NCBI GenBank assembly: GCA_027924585.1
Contig: BSBM01000001.1
Location: 56,399,501-56,463,500 of the forward strand
Source of the DNA: Larix kaempferi
Taxonomy: Eukaryota; Streptophyta; Pinopsida; Pinales; Pinaceae
Direction of reading: 5' to 3'
Length of the DNA: 64,000 nt
Shown here: in pieces, positions 22,906 through 34,583 of the stretch
Position numbering within the stretch: the stretch's first letter is position 1
How the letters are laid out: each line of letters begins with the position of its first letter
Notes under the pieces: model-generated
What the model was told of the DNA's origin: nothing
Seen by the model: the letters and a program-made list of their open reading frames with translations, nothing else
Database searches by the model: none
Position numbers and translations under genes: made by a program

Positions 22906-23024
22906 CATTGCAGAACTGTTATGTAGTTGCGCTAGAGAATTATTGTGCAGTTGCGTTGCAGAATAGTTTGGAGGCCGCGCTGCAGAATTAATTAGGCGGT
23001 GCCGCAGAATTGTCAGAGCACTCG
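22906..23024. repeat. 24-bp tandem repeat, about 5 diverged units
   Basis: Units start at 22906, 22930, 22954, 22978 and 23002, each built around 'cgctgcagaatt...g'. In one plus-strand frame each unit encodes eight residues of the form L-Q-N-x-x-x-x-A, broken by a TAA in unit 4. Units differ at several positions each. Confidence 0.8.
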
Positions 23025-23289
23025 TTATCTCATCTTCCTTCAGTCACATCAAAGTTTTGCAGGAGATGAATGGATATTATGGGAAATTATGAGAATATTT
23101 GGTTTTTTCATTTGATGAATTTATCATTACCATCACGAAAACCAGACCCCTATGAGTAATGTGATTTATCTTACAACCTATAAAACCACAGGTCATATTG
23201 TTCATCTTATCCCCAAATTAGATTATGTATTGAAGAATACCTAACTTGAGCCATCTACAAATACTTCTCTTTTGTTGCTACAACACCAA

Positions 23290-23850
23290 GATGGAATCAA
23301 ACCGAAGTAGGAAGCTTGTTATATATGAGTTGGTGGGTTGAAAAGTGCTATAGGGGTACCTAGAATTTGGGAAAAAGTTTAAGCAAGTCAGATGGTTCAG
23401 ATATTGTGAAAACTTGTAACAGCACTTCATTCCCATGGATGAACTGGTTACTCATAGTTTCGATGGAAATAATGTTACAACCGTCTATCTGAATTTTCTT
23501 GTGAAAAAGAATCCAATCGCAATGGCTTGTGAACTACCCCAAGGAGGTGAACATTGGTTTAAGCTGCAAGGAGTAAGAACACAATATTGCAACAGGTTCC
23601 GGTTAGCCACCCATCAAACTCTTGACTGGTGTCAAGGAATCTAGAGGGATTGGCTCAAAATGGAATACAATGATATGCTCAAGTTGTTTCATAGGTACAT
23701 AACTGGAGAAGGGAGGTACGCCACAATCCCTTTCTATCATATGTGATTTTTATTGCATTTGGAAGGTATTTCCCTCATGAATTTGCCTTTCTTCTTTCTT
23801 TAGAGCGTAACCAACACAAGGGGGGTTCACTAATGAGGAAATATCATATC
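23290..23850 (+). pseudogene. Decayed ORF of unknown family
   Basis: A frame from 23435 to 23641 ('M-D-E-L-V-T-H-S-F-D-G', 'A-C-E-L-P-Q-G-G-E-H-W-F-K') continues after a TAG at 23642 with 'R-D-W-L-K-M-E-Y-N-D-M-L-K-L-F-H-R-Y-I-T-G-E-G-R-Y' and, past a TGA near 23724, with 'F-L-L-H-L-E-G-I-S-L-M-N-L-P-F-F-L-L'. Upstream in-frame text back to about 23290 fits the same protein. The pattern resembles the repeat-borne plant ORF in the big gypsy element at 52.7-55.1 kb (helical, with an E/T-G-L-P-like turn), but similarity is weak. Function unknown. Point stops without frameshift suggest a once-coding sequence. Confidence 0.45.
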
Positions 23851-25440
23851 ACGTCCATTCATATTGGGGGTTTGAATACTCTTACACACCTCAAAAATAT
23901 ATTTCCCTATATTAAGGGGTCAAGGGTTTTTTTTACTATGACATAATAATAGAAATGTTGGGGGTTATTTTATTTGGGTGTGCTAAGCAATAACCTCCAA
24001 ATCGTTCGATGGATTCATACCTCCAAATCATGGGCTCAATTCATACCCACCTAAAACTTAAGGACCCTCCATTTTTATTTGATATTGCTTATGATCCTAC
24101 GTTTTGCATAAATCTGATATAGTGTACCAATGATAATATCAATGGAAGTCTCTTTGTATTATTGGACTTAATCAATCCTCATTTAATAGCTTATTTAGGC
24201 TTGGTTTGAATTGATGTTATATTGTTTTTCACTTTTAAGTTAAGAGATGTAGCTAATCGGGAGTTCCATACTTGAACAATTGTATTGTATTTTTTGTAGG
24301 CATTCAAGTAAAAGATTTAACTCTTCATTTTTTAGGTTGGGATTTAGGTGGGCATTGAGATTCAATTAAACCTTGCTCCATGACAACCAATAAAATTTAG
24401 ATCAATCTTTGTTGGCTCACTAAAACCAAGAAAAGTTAGATCAATGTTTCTTGACTAATTATTTCTTTCAAATTTTTGTAGTCTTATTTAATATTTTCAC
24501 ATTGCCAGTTAGGAACAATTGTTAGATTGAGTTATACTTGGCACATTAAGAATTGTAATTTCAATTCTTATATGCAAGGAAACTGTCTTAATATTGTATT
24601 GGAACTACATGAACATAGTTGAAAATATAAATCCTTATTTGCATACCCTATGTGTTATATTTACCATGAAATGGTATCATATAAGTTTCACCATATGTGC
24701 ATCTTTATAACTATTGCATGCTTAAAACCTAACAATAGATATTTTTCCCACCAAATCCCAACATTGAATTTGGAAAGAAGTAATTCCAAAAATTGAATGG
24801 CATGTGTTCTTGATTGATATGAAGTTTTTTTGTGTTTAAATTCAAATTCACCATTAGAAATCTCTTCCCCCTTTTTTACTCTTTCCCCTCCAACAATAAT
24901 TTTTTGATTTCCTTATTTTTTCTCTCTTTTGGATTCATTTTCTTTGACTTTCCTACGAAATAGAAAACCTTCCATTTCTAATATCAATAACATTTTGGTG
25001 TATGGGGAGCTGCACATAAATATTGCTTGTCATTATATATTTCAGAATAAATTTTTTTTATCAATTAAAGTAGAAAATATTCTGTCTTTTACCTATCAAT
25101 GGCAGGCCAACATTTGACTGGTGAGTAAGATCGCTGGAGACACCTCATTTTGACACCAAGCCCTCTCCAGGTTCAATATTGTCTAAGCGCTCTTCTGATT
25201 CTTTATTTTCCAATCTCTCGCCTTATTCGATATTGTCCAAGCTCTCGCCTGGTCCATTATTCTCCAATAGGATTTGATGACTAATATCCATGCACATCAT
25301 CGATGCCAGCTCCGGTTGTGGATGATGCACATGTTGAATATCAATACAATCATTTTGACTTGGAAATTTGTGGGTATACATTTTATGTAATTTTTTGCAA
25401 GTATTCAAGGTCACTATCCCCTTTCATAATTTAGTTAATT
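23851..25440. other. No gene seen; AT-rich intergenic
   Basis: Short ORFs without known motifs. At 25130-25260 there is a loose repeat of 'cctgg/ctccag...aatattgtccaagc..tctcgcct' (three imperfect copies). Confidence 0.5.
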
Positions 25441-25449
25441 TAACCATGA

Positions 25450-28330
25450 TCTTTGAAAAATATTTTTTTACCTTCTTGTCCATCATGTTCTCCAGTTTGG
25501 TAGTTCTTTGTGGATTCTCTATCACATTCAATTTCATCATCGGATAGTATAATTTGATTGGACAGTACCTGGGTGTGTTCTTTATTTGAAGTTGTAGTAG
25601 AATAATAATTTGAAGAAGTTATTGAACATAACCAACTGAGAAAAGTAAAATAAAATCAAAGAAGACATCTGAAAATGTTAATAGAAATACCTTGATTTAT
25701 ACCCAATTCACGATAGAAACTATTCATAAACTGCTCTTGTTGTACTGTCTCCACAATAGAAATAACTAGTATTTTTGGAGACCTAATCAATGAATGAAGA
25801 AGTCTACCTACTGCATACAACGAAAGAACTGTTCCTCGAGAAAAGACCTGTCTGGAAACTATGTGATCCTAGAATTCATGTGTCCTTTCTTTTGCAAACA
25901 CATGGCTTCTCGAACTATCGTTGTTAACCTTGGGAAAAGGTAAATCAATCATTAGTAGGCCCTCATCCTTCCAATCCATATCAATTTGAGAAGTAGACAA
26001 AATATCCTTATCCCTTCCAATGATCCAACACTGTATAATAGAGAATCCTATAAACAAGTCCTTGGAGAATTCTCTATAAAATCCCTTGGTAGGATTCCGT
26101 GTAACATTTTTTTTATATTTCTTGCTAAAAATTGTGAAATATTTAGAAATCATACAAGAGTTTTCCATATCAGCTAAAAAATACAAGTACATGTTGCTTC
26201 ATTTGATTCTAAGTAGTACAAAAATGCAAGCATGTCTTCTTCTATCTAGCGACTATCACAATTACACGAATCAACAACAACAAATTCACAGCTGACTTTC
26301 ACACCAAAAAATGCAATGGATCTGAGTGTGTTGACCAAACATGCATGATAACAACATTGACAAGCAAACTGTGAACTATTTTTGATGTCATCAATGGACA
26401 TACCCATCCCCTCTTTATTGATATATAGATTCAATATTTTCTGAGCATCATTTGGTATTTTGGTACCATTATCCACTTCAGATTCTTTCTTTCGCTTTTT
26501 ACTCGGATATTTTTATTTCTTTCCGGAGCACAAAATACTGCACAATTGCTGGAGATGGTTTGGTGCAATTTTATAGATTTCAATGATGTTATGGTCAGTG
26601 AAAATCTGTGATCAATCAGTTTGAACATCATGAAATTTGAAATATTCAACGATTGAATCCCTGGTTGACCTCTCGTCCTTGATTTGTTTGCAATATTGAT
26701 ATAAATTCTCTACGCAAACGTTTTTGTCGACTGATGTGGTCATCCAAAACGATCCGTTGATTATATTGTCTTCCACAATGGTCAATTCATCTTCATCAAG
26801 ATCACACAATGGTCTAAAAAAATCAGAGCCATGATTCTTTATGTTATTTTGAACAAAATCCTCCTAAGTGATGCTCTTGGGTGAGTATGCAAGGAACCAC
26901 TTTTGTAAAGCTCGAATACAGAAATCCATTTTCTCCACAGTCGATCCGATGTCAAAACAAGATTTAGCTCGTCTTTCAGGCTATCCTTTGTTTGTACAAC
27001 AAAGATACATACATTCAACTTGGAAAGACTACAAACATATAAAATTGAAGATAATATTTAATTTTCTAATTTCATAACACATGCAACAATCTAAAGACTT
27101 TGATTGATAAGAAGAAAAATTCTATACCTTCCAAGTATCACTGGAAACGTTTCCCTTTCCCGAGCAGGATGGAATACCGCAGGATATTTCTCCCTTGCTT
27201 TTACAACTTGAGAAATGAATGGAGTGTATGCAAATTCCTTGTTTGATAAATTTTGTTGTTCGCATAATTTGGTGATAATGTTTTGAGGAACATCTTATGT
27301 AGAAGACGAGTTGTTCGATGCCAATACCTTGAATGGAGCTGCTTATATTGATCATCGGCAATGATTCTTTTTTGTGCAGAAATAGTATGCTGCCCATCCA
27401 ATATATAAAAATTTATTGATGGAAAATTAATTTCGTCTTCATTTCCAGGACTAAATCCCAATGTGATGTCCTTATCGAAAGGCAATAGAATATCATCTCT
27501 CAATGTTGTTGAAAATGTATGGCGAAGAGATACAACCATATTTTGCACGACCTCCTCATCAAATTTTCAATATTGTAACTATAGAGGTGCAACAACACAT
27601 CTTGTTACGTAAATAGAAAAAACTTTCTCATTGAACAAAAAGTATTTGATTTTCTCTTGTTGAACTTATTTTGAACTTTCGAAGCTCTTAGTCGCTTTCC
27701 GCATCATCGCTTTAGAAGGACTTGATTTGAGTTGTTTGAAGGAATATTTCTCCACATATTTTACAATATTTGGGAGAAATGCTATTCTAAGGTAGATAAG
27801 AATCTTTTCATGGCCTACATTTATCTTCTTCTTTACAATATTCATGTGATGCAATACAGACGAAGTTTTCACAGACATGATTCTTTTCTTCCATACCGAC
27901 AAAATTTCTCTCTTCAAAGATGACGGAGTATTAATTCCAGAACGCTTAGAAACATCATACGAGGGAAAAATCCACCCTTGCTTCGCACAGGAAACCGGAT
28001 CTGGATCGGAACCACTTTTCATTAGATCTAATCAATAAAGACAAACCATAAGATCAACCTGTAGAATGAAACACAGGTCTCTATCGACCACTTCAACTTG
28101 AACTCGCAATATTTCGTCAGAAACGGGATCCACAGATGTCAATATTCCAGCTCTAGTTTGAGCTCCATCCTCATACAAGTAGAATAGATACAAATCTGGG
28201 TACAAATTATCTGGTTCATCCATCTCAACATACCATTCATTCTGGAGTAAACCAAGGTCGTGATATTTTAACAATTCAAGAAACGAGATTTCCTGGTATT
28301 TACTAAGGCTCAACAACCCAAACATGCTTT
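25450..28330 (-). pseudogene. Multi-exon decayed gene with DGQH and IDLPF motifs (ParB-like / methyltransferase-like?)
   Basis: Minus-strand reading. Segment 28325-27201 is one frame with stops near 28032, 27666 and two around 27570-27580. It contains 'F-Y-I-L-D-G-Q-H-T-I-S-A' (DGQH codons at 27387-27398). After a frameshift it ends 'A-V-F-H-P-A-R-E' at a donor 'ttggaag|gtatag' (27126). A second exon-like block (about 26990-26246) has 'G-S-T-V-E-K-M-D-F-C' and 'N-H-G-S-D-F-F-R-P-L-C-D', with stops near 26612 and 26513. A third (26192-25690) contains 'L-L-M-I-D-L-P-F-P-K-V' (DLPF at 25935-25946) and ends at a donor 'aatcaag|gtattt'. A fourth starts after 'acacccag' near 25570. DGQH recalls ParB/DGQHR-type folds and D-L-P-F recalls motif IV (D-P-P-Y) of DNA methyltransferases. 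That pairing is inference. Residues around it are not diagnostic, and the gene is inactive as read. Confidence 0.4.
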
Positions 28331-28408
28331 ATCTTCAAAACAATAAATATTAAGTACTTAATATAAGAATGCATACAATGTTTATAATTATAAATTAGTG
28401 TTTTAATA

Positions 28409-28715
28409 TTAGATGTATGCTTGCAAATGTTCATGGTAATGATCGATGGTTAAGGAATGACCCCTCATTTTCAAAATCAATTGATTGATTAAGAACAAAT
28501 CTGCTAGAATTATCCATGAGAGATTGAATGCACATTTTATAGAGTCATTTGAGATAGGATCGATAATAGAAGGAGCGATCATCATATAAGGGGAGATTGA
28601 TACTTCTTGTCGGAAGTCGGAATTGCTAGAACGTTTTAAGAAATTTACGTATCCGCAATCCGCAATATATTTGCAGGTTCGGAAAAGGCGATGACATTTA
28701 TTTATTTTTAAGTTT
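28409..28715 (-). other. Open stretch upstream of the DGQH gene, no known domain
   Basis: A minus-strand frame is open from 28987 to 28409. Its 5' half is only the 69-bp repeat. The 3' half (28610-28409, 'S-N-D-S-I-K-C-A-F-N' onward) is unique and could be an upstream exon of the gene at 25.45-28.33 kb, but the frame differs and no splice site was fixed. Confidence 0.3.
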
Positions 28716-28719
28716 GGTT

Positions 28720-28905
28720 TCCGCTTTCTGCAATCCGCATTGTGGAATGCGGAACCGAAAATCTTTTTTTTTGATTGATCAAATGCTTTATGGATTCCAC
28801 AATCCGCATTGCGAAATGCGGAACCGAAAATCTTTGTTTTTGATTGATCAAATGCTTTTCGGATTCCGTAATCTGCATGCGGGTTTCCCAAATGCGGAAT
28901 CAAGA
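28720..28905. repeat. 69-bp tandem repeat, about 2.6 units, with internal dyad
   Basis: 'aatccgcatt' at 28732 and 28801, and 'aatctgcat' at 28870, mark a 69-base period. Each unit contains a hairpin motif 'ccgcattgcgaaatgcgg' (7-bp arms) and 'tgattgatcaaatgctt'. Because 69 is a multiple of three, the minus frame stays open as 23-residue repeats. Confidence 0.9.
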
Positions 28906-29084
28906 AATTCATTCTCATAAAAAATGGTATTCTCAAGATACCAGAAACGATGTATTTCCATGAAAAACAAGGCCTCCCGCAAATCATGAAAATTCATAAA
29001 AACAAGAGTTATTTAAAAAATTTTATTGAGATAAAAGCATGCAAAGGTGATAATGAAAAACCTCAATTATAAAACCCCACTTCG

Positions 29085-30480
29085 AGATATTTGCGCAATT
29101 CACTCATACATGAAGGGACGGCCGACCCTTCTTCTGCCCATTATTCATTTCATAATAGTTCTAAACGACAAAAAGGGTCGGTTGATCCTTCTTGTGTTCA
29201 CCATTTTGGATATAGGTGAATTGTAACATATAGGTGTTTACACTTCTCTACTAAATGAAGGGGCGGCTAATCCTTCTTGTAGTAAGTCGGGAAAAATATT
29301 GTTGATATGTTATAACTTATCCAATGTACTGATCCCTACTATTTATTGCGGAAGTTGGAAGCCTGGAATTGTCGTCCCAACCTTCGTAGGTTCAATATTT
29401 TTAAAATTCACTCATAAATGAAGGGTCGCCCGACCTTTTTTGTGCCTAGTATTCTATTCAAAACAGTTCTAAACTGCGAGAAGGGTCGGTTGATCCTTAT
29501 TGTGTTCACCATTCGAGATACAGGTGAATGGTTGGATATAGGTGTTCACAATTTTCTATTGAACGAAGGGGTGGCCAATCCTTCTTGTCGGTAGTCAGTA
29601 TAAATATTTTTTATATGTTATAACTTAGCCAATCTCCAGGTCCCTACTATTTACTACGGAAGTCGGGAGTCTGGAATTGTTGTCCCATCCTTCGTAGATT
29701 AAATATTTTTATATTTATCTCTTAAATGAAGGTTCAGTCGACCCTTCTTGTGCTCAATATTTTTCCAATGTTCACCATTCTAGATATACATGAATTGATG
29801 GCCCATCCTTCGTAGGTTGAATATTTCTACAATTCCCTCATAAATGAAGGGGCGGTCGACCTTTCTTGTGCCCAATATTCTGTTCAAAATACTTCTATAC
29901 TGCAAGAAGGGCGGTTGATCCTTCTTGTGTTCACCATTCTGGATACAGGTGAATGGTTGGATATAGGTGTTCAAAATTTTGTACTAAACGAAGGGGTGGA
30001 TGATTCTTCTTTTCAGAGGTCAGAAGTCGGGATAAATATTGTTTATATGCTATAACTTAGCCAATCTCCATTCCCTACTATTTACTGCGGAAGTCGGGTT
30101 TCGAGAATTGTCATTCCATCCTTCGTAGATTAAATATTTTTACATTTATCTCTTAAATGAAGGGTCGACCGACCCTTCTTGTGCTCAGTATTTTTCCAGT
30201 GTTCACAATTCTAGATATACATGAACTGATGGCCTAGCCTTCATAGGTTGAATATTGTTACAATTCCCTCATAAATGAAGGGGTGGCCGACCCTTTTTCT
30301 GCCCAGTATTATTTTCATAATAGTTCTAGACTACGAGAAAGGTCGGACGATATTTCTTGTGTTGACCATTCTGGATACACGTGAATTGCTGGATATAGGT
30401 CTTCACAATTATCTACTAAACAAAGGGGCGACCGATCCTTCTTGTCGGAAGTCGGACATCGGGAAAAATTACTCGGGAAT
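29085..30480. repeat. Higher-order tandem array with 14 palindromic GAAGGG-N-CCTTC motifs
   Basis: Motif copies of the form 'gaagggtcggccgacccttctt' start near 29111, 29171, 29258, 29418, 29479, 29565, 29726, 29845, 29905, 29990, 30158, 30276, 30338 and 30422. They lie in larger units (recurring 'cataaatgaaggg', 'gtgttcaccattctggatacaggtgaat', 'actatttactgcggaagtcggg'): offset about 308 between the first two units and about 435 between later ones (29726 to 30158, 29845 to 30276). The copy at 30158 has a perfect palindrome AAGGGTCG-AC-CGACCCTT. No coding function seen. Confidence 0.93.
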
Positions 30481-30930
30481 AGTGGCCATTTGGGAGACAA
30501 TTATGTTTCACATGTAACAAATGATTATCATGATCATTGACTTTTATGGACAAGAATATGTGTAGTTTCTTTGATTCATAATATGAATAGAAAGAGGCTC
30601 TTTTTCTTTTAGGAAAACAAAAAGAGCGGCTAACTAGGATGAATTCTACATTAATTTGGAAGAAAGAACATTGACAATATTTAAATGTGTGGATCAGAGC
30701 ATATAAAATGAATTCTAACTCACATATTAGAGTCAAATATGAGGCAAAGCGATAAGATGGTGTAACACGAAATACAATCACAATAGAGAAATTAAAAGAC
30801 TGAAGAAAGTGACAACGAATCAATCTCTATTTCCAATAGACTTGTGCTTCTTCTATTCATTAAAGTCTTCAAAAAATATTACATCACTGTATTTTGTGCT
30901 CTTGGATCTAACCCTTATTACTTTGTAATA
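30481..30930. other. No gene seen
   Basis: AT-rich stretch between the palindrome array and the 3' end of the coiled-coil gene. It may be the 3' flank of that gene. Confidence 0.5.
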
Positions 30931-30937
30931 CCAAAAT

Positions 30938-33900
30938 TTATACAAAATGTTCTTTGAATTCTTCACTAAAGAAATAAATTTCAAAGAAATCTCTCTGATG
31001 TAACACTCGGGCAGTTAACAAAGGAACCGCAACATCATTTAAAATTAAGACACCTGAATATTCATTCTTGATATAACCTGCATTTTGTTTTCCCAAATTT
31101 TTCAACAACTTTCCATTTCTCTTGAGTTGGGATTTCATAATCTATCATTTCTTTCACCATCACCTCCAATTTTATGCATTCTATGTAACATACATCTGGA
31201 AGATCCTTCTTAATCATTATAAATTATTGAAGTATTTCAAAATCATCGGTCAATTTATCAAGTATTGTCTTTCCAGTCAATCCTTTAACCAAACCTTCAA
31301 ATTTTGAGTGATCCATACGATCTTGTACTATCAAACTGTGGTAATTTTCTTGAGTCATTAATTTTCCATCGTCAATCCAAAAATAAGGTAGACCACATTC
31401 AAAGGGATGAAGAAATAATTCCCTGAAATTTTGAACTTCAAGGACCATCTGTTGTGCCATGTCTTCTACTTATTTAATACGATCATTCTTGCCAATAATT
31501 CTTCTTGCTGAAATGATGATTGATGGTCTGTCTTTGCTTCCAAAACTTTGCATATCTAATTGGGTTAGAGTGTTTAAAAATATGACTGTATTTTGAGTTG
31601 TTTCTGAAGGCCTTTTGGATAATTTCTCGTTTGTGTCTTTACACCTTTGGAGAGCTATGTTAGCTATAGCATCTTTATCTGCTATTAAATTCAAATAAGA
31701 CTAGAATTTGGTGAATTCCACTGATATCACATCCCATATAAGGTGTTTAGCTCCTTGTAATTGAATTTGACCCATCAATCTGTCTTCTAATTCATCAACT
31801 TTCTTTTGCAGTTGATTTTTATCACTCAAAGCCTTTTTCTTTTCTCCAGAATTTTGAATTACTTCCTGTTTTAACTTTTGGTTTTTTGCTTTCAACTCTT
31901 CTATCTCTACATCTGTTAGAATAATTTGTGACATAGCACTAGTCAGTTCCTTAGTGGAGGACTTTTCCATTTTTCCTTCATTCATACATAGAGATTGATC
32001 CCTTTACTTCTCTGGCACTTGCACAATTTCAATATCATTGGTATTCAACACTGAAATTTGTGACAAAAATTCAATCGTTTCTTTTTCCCAAGCATGCTTT
32101 TCATCATGTAACTTTAACATTTTACCTTTGTGATCCATCATTTCTTGATATATGGATTCGTTTGCTTGTTGTAATACTGTCAATTCTAGAGATTGCACAT
32201 GTTGATTAGTTGGCACCTTCAATTTTTTCTTGAGCACTTGAATGGTGTTTTCTTTTTCATCAAGGAGCCTTTTGGTACATTGGTTGTTCCCTGGCTCGGC
32301 TCCCACGGTCACAAGGTTTGTTTGTAGTCTTTTAATCTGCATCAAATTTTCTTTTTTTTTTGTCTTCTCTTGCCTCAATTGACTCTCCAGCTTTGCTATC
32401 ATAGACTACAATTTAGAAATTTTTAAAGTGGATTGTAATAAATCAAAATACAGGACCTCTGATGTTTGTTTATGCAATTGAATCTTATCGGGTATATTAA
32501 TTGCATGAATCTTAACTTCCATTTAAGAAAAATTCTCATCGTTCACCGCTGCAAACCTTATAGTGTGTCTTCCTGGATACACAACTGTAAGAATGAAAAC
32601 TTCTTGCTCTTCCAACTTTCTAACTTGAGGGTAAAATTTTTGAGTTTCTTCCAAAGACTGCTTCTTCTTTTATGTATATTGTGAAAGGACATCAAATCTA
32701 GAATTATACTGAGAGTTACTTCCAGATTCCTTTATTTCTGAAAAAGAATATTGCAGCATATTTGCAGGTGGCTACGAAATCAAACTAGTTTTTTTCTGGA
32801 ACAATTAAATCTCGTTCCTCCATACTAATAATTTCCTTCTGTCGTTCCACTTTTGATTTCTTGCTTGAAACTTATTCATCGACTTCCATACTATCAACTT
32901 CTAAAATACTTCTCTTACTAGTGATATCAGATTTAGCTGGTGTTTGAACCAGCATTTCCAAATTGCCTGTTTGTTCCATATTCACTTCTTTCTTATCTTC
33001 AAATTTGAATAAATTTTTCATGTCTTTTAATCCTTCTACTGTTTGATGATCAAAAGCCTTGTTTCTATTTTGATGTCTCATTTACGATATAATTTGATGA
33101 GGATCATAATTAATCCTTTCAGCCTCTTGGAAATCCATGATATTCAATATTTTTTCTACTACAGATAGGGATGCCTTAGTATTAATGATGAATGGACCAA
33201 CTTTAAGAGGGAATTTCACATTTGATGATTTTTTGAAAGCACCGAAATGTTTTTCTTCTAAATGCAACCTTTGTCTAATAAATTCTAAGGAAAATCCCCT
33301 TGGTGTTAAAAAGGCTGGAAACATATATGGTGCTCCAGTAAAACCATACACTCTTATTATCGTATGTTCTTTATACAAGAACCAATCACCTGTTCAGCCT
33401 TCTAGTGTTGGATGCAAAGTTTCTTTCATTTATTCCAACACTCGGGGCAATTCAACATTAAAAATAATTTTGTAAACTTCTGCCATGATTGTATTGGTGA
33501 ACTCAAACATATTGACATGTTTAGGAAGGTTATGAGAAAAGATGGTACCAAGAAACTACGATTCCGAAATATTTGAATGCAAGAACAGGTTTAGGAGATA
33601 TGACTGATATCTGAAATGCTTCAACTTGTGGAAATTTACCAACTTGACATGAATCGCTTCAGCTAGGAATTCATCAAAATTAAAACAACACACTGGACTC
33701 GACTGTGACTCGGGTGAAATTACTCACAGAAGGAAACCTAACATAATTTCCATGATTGACTTATCACTATCTAGACCCAAAATTTGATTCAACAAGGGCA
33801 AAGCTAACTGGGTATCTTGCTGAAAGACATCAATACTCAAAGGGAACGATAGGTTTTCATTTGAATGACTATATTTCAAGATTTGTAATAAAAACTTGTC

Positions 33901-34345
33901 TTTTTCTATCGGACTGTAGTTTCTATAAAACTTTACCAAATTTTCTTTGTTAAACGAATTAGGGTTTTTGGAAAATGTTTCAGGTAAAAATAGAATCTCA
34001 CGGAAAGTCTGTGCATTTACTCGTCATAGAACTTTGGTCGTATTTACATTAATGATTACCCTTTTGTCCTGTGAATAATTCACTGCACACCAACCAACAA
34101 ATTCAGGGAAGTGTAGGGTTTGTTCGACACAAAAATAATATAGAAAGGAACCACAAAAATTAAATACATCATTTCCGTGCGACTTAAACTCCATTAATTT
34201 TTTTTAAATTGCGAAATGCTACACACAGACAAAACAGGGTAAAAAATATCCCTTTCCCTATCAACTACAAGCTCCTCATTTTCATGTGAACTTTCATTGA
34301 AGGGAATAAGGTCTTGGGTTTTCTCCATAATTTTGGGAAACAACA
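30938..34345 (-). pseudogene. Unknown repeat-borne gene with long coiled coil
   Basis: Minus-strand reading from an ATG at 34343-34345. N-terminal part (34345-33940): acidic start, a frameshift near 34200, then 'F-C-G-S-F-L-Y-Y-F' and 'R-E-I-L-F-L-P-E-T-F'. One frame runs 33939 to 32872 with a few stops: 'L-P-L-L-N-Q-I-L-G-L-D' and 'Y-G-F-T-G-A-P-Y-M-F-P-A-F-L-T-P-R-G-F' (33300-33350), then a polar linker. After another shift one frame runs 32402 to 31224. About 220 residues of it are heptad-rich, full of K, E, L and Q: a long coiled coil (32400-31750). It ends with 'L-P-Y-F-W-I-D-D-G-K-L' and a short tail to 30938. I do not recognise the family by name. The style matches anonymous ORFs of plant repeats. 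Stops and shifts make it inactive. Confidence 0.5.
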
Positions 34346-34490
34346 TCTAAACACTAAGGGTTTCGAGCTACCTGTGAAGTGAGATTGATGACTGATGTTC
34401 TAGTTGACGAATACAACGATATGTTTCCCGCGGCTTCTTTTCCTCCAGGCAATAAGCGAAAAAAGCATTGTTTAAAACTTTGAAAAAACC

Positions 34491-34500
34491 TTTTATATAA
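34491..34500 (-). promoter_or_regulatory. TATA box of the coiled-coil gene
   Basis: Minus-strand TTATATAAAA, a close match to the plant TATA consensus. It lies about 150 bases upstream of the ATG at 34345, leaving room for a ~115-base leader. It is only about 85 bases from the LTR-like start at 34584. Confidence 0.5.
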
Positions 34501-34583
34501 CATATGCTTAGGTGGTTTCAAAACTTGCGATGAACGGTTTAAATTTAACCGATTTTCATAACAGACTCCACCAACGCTTTCCA

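Noticed and set aside
25869-26192. Treating this 107-codon ORF as a complete small gene
   Set aside because: Its start codon lies inside a longer frame with an upstream exon-like block and its end is a TAG after which the frame clearly goes on to a splice donor.
29085-30480. CRISPR-like array
   Set aside because: Repeats are imperfect, nested and unevenly spaced, with repeated rather than unique spacers; the setting is a plant genome.
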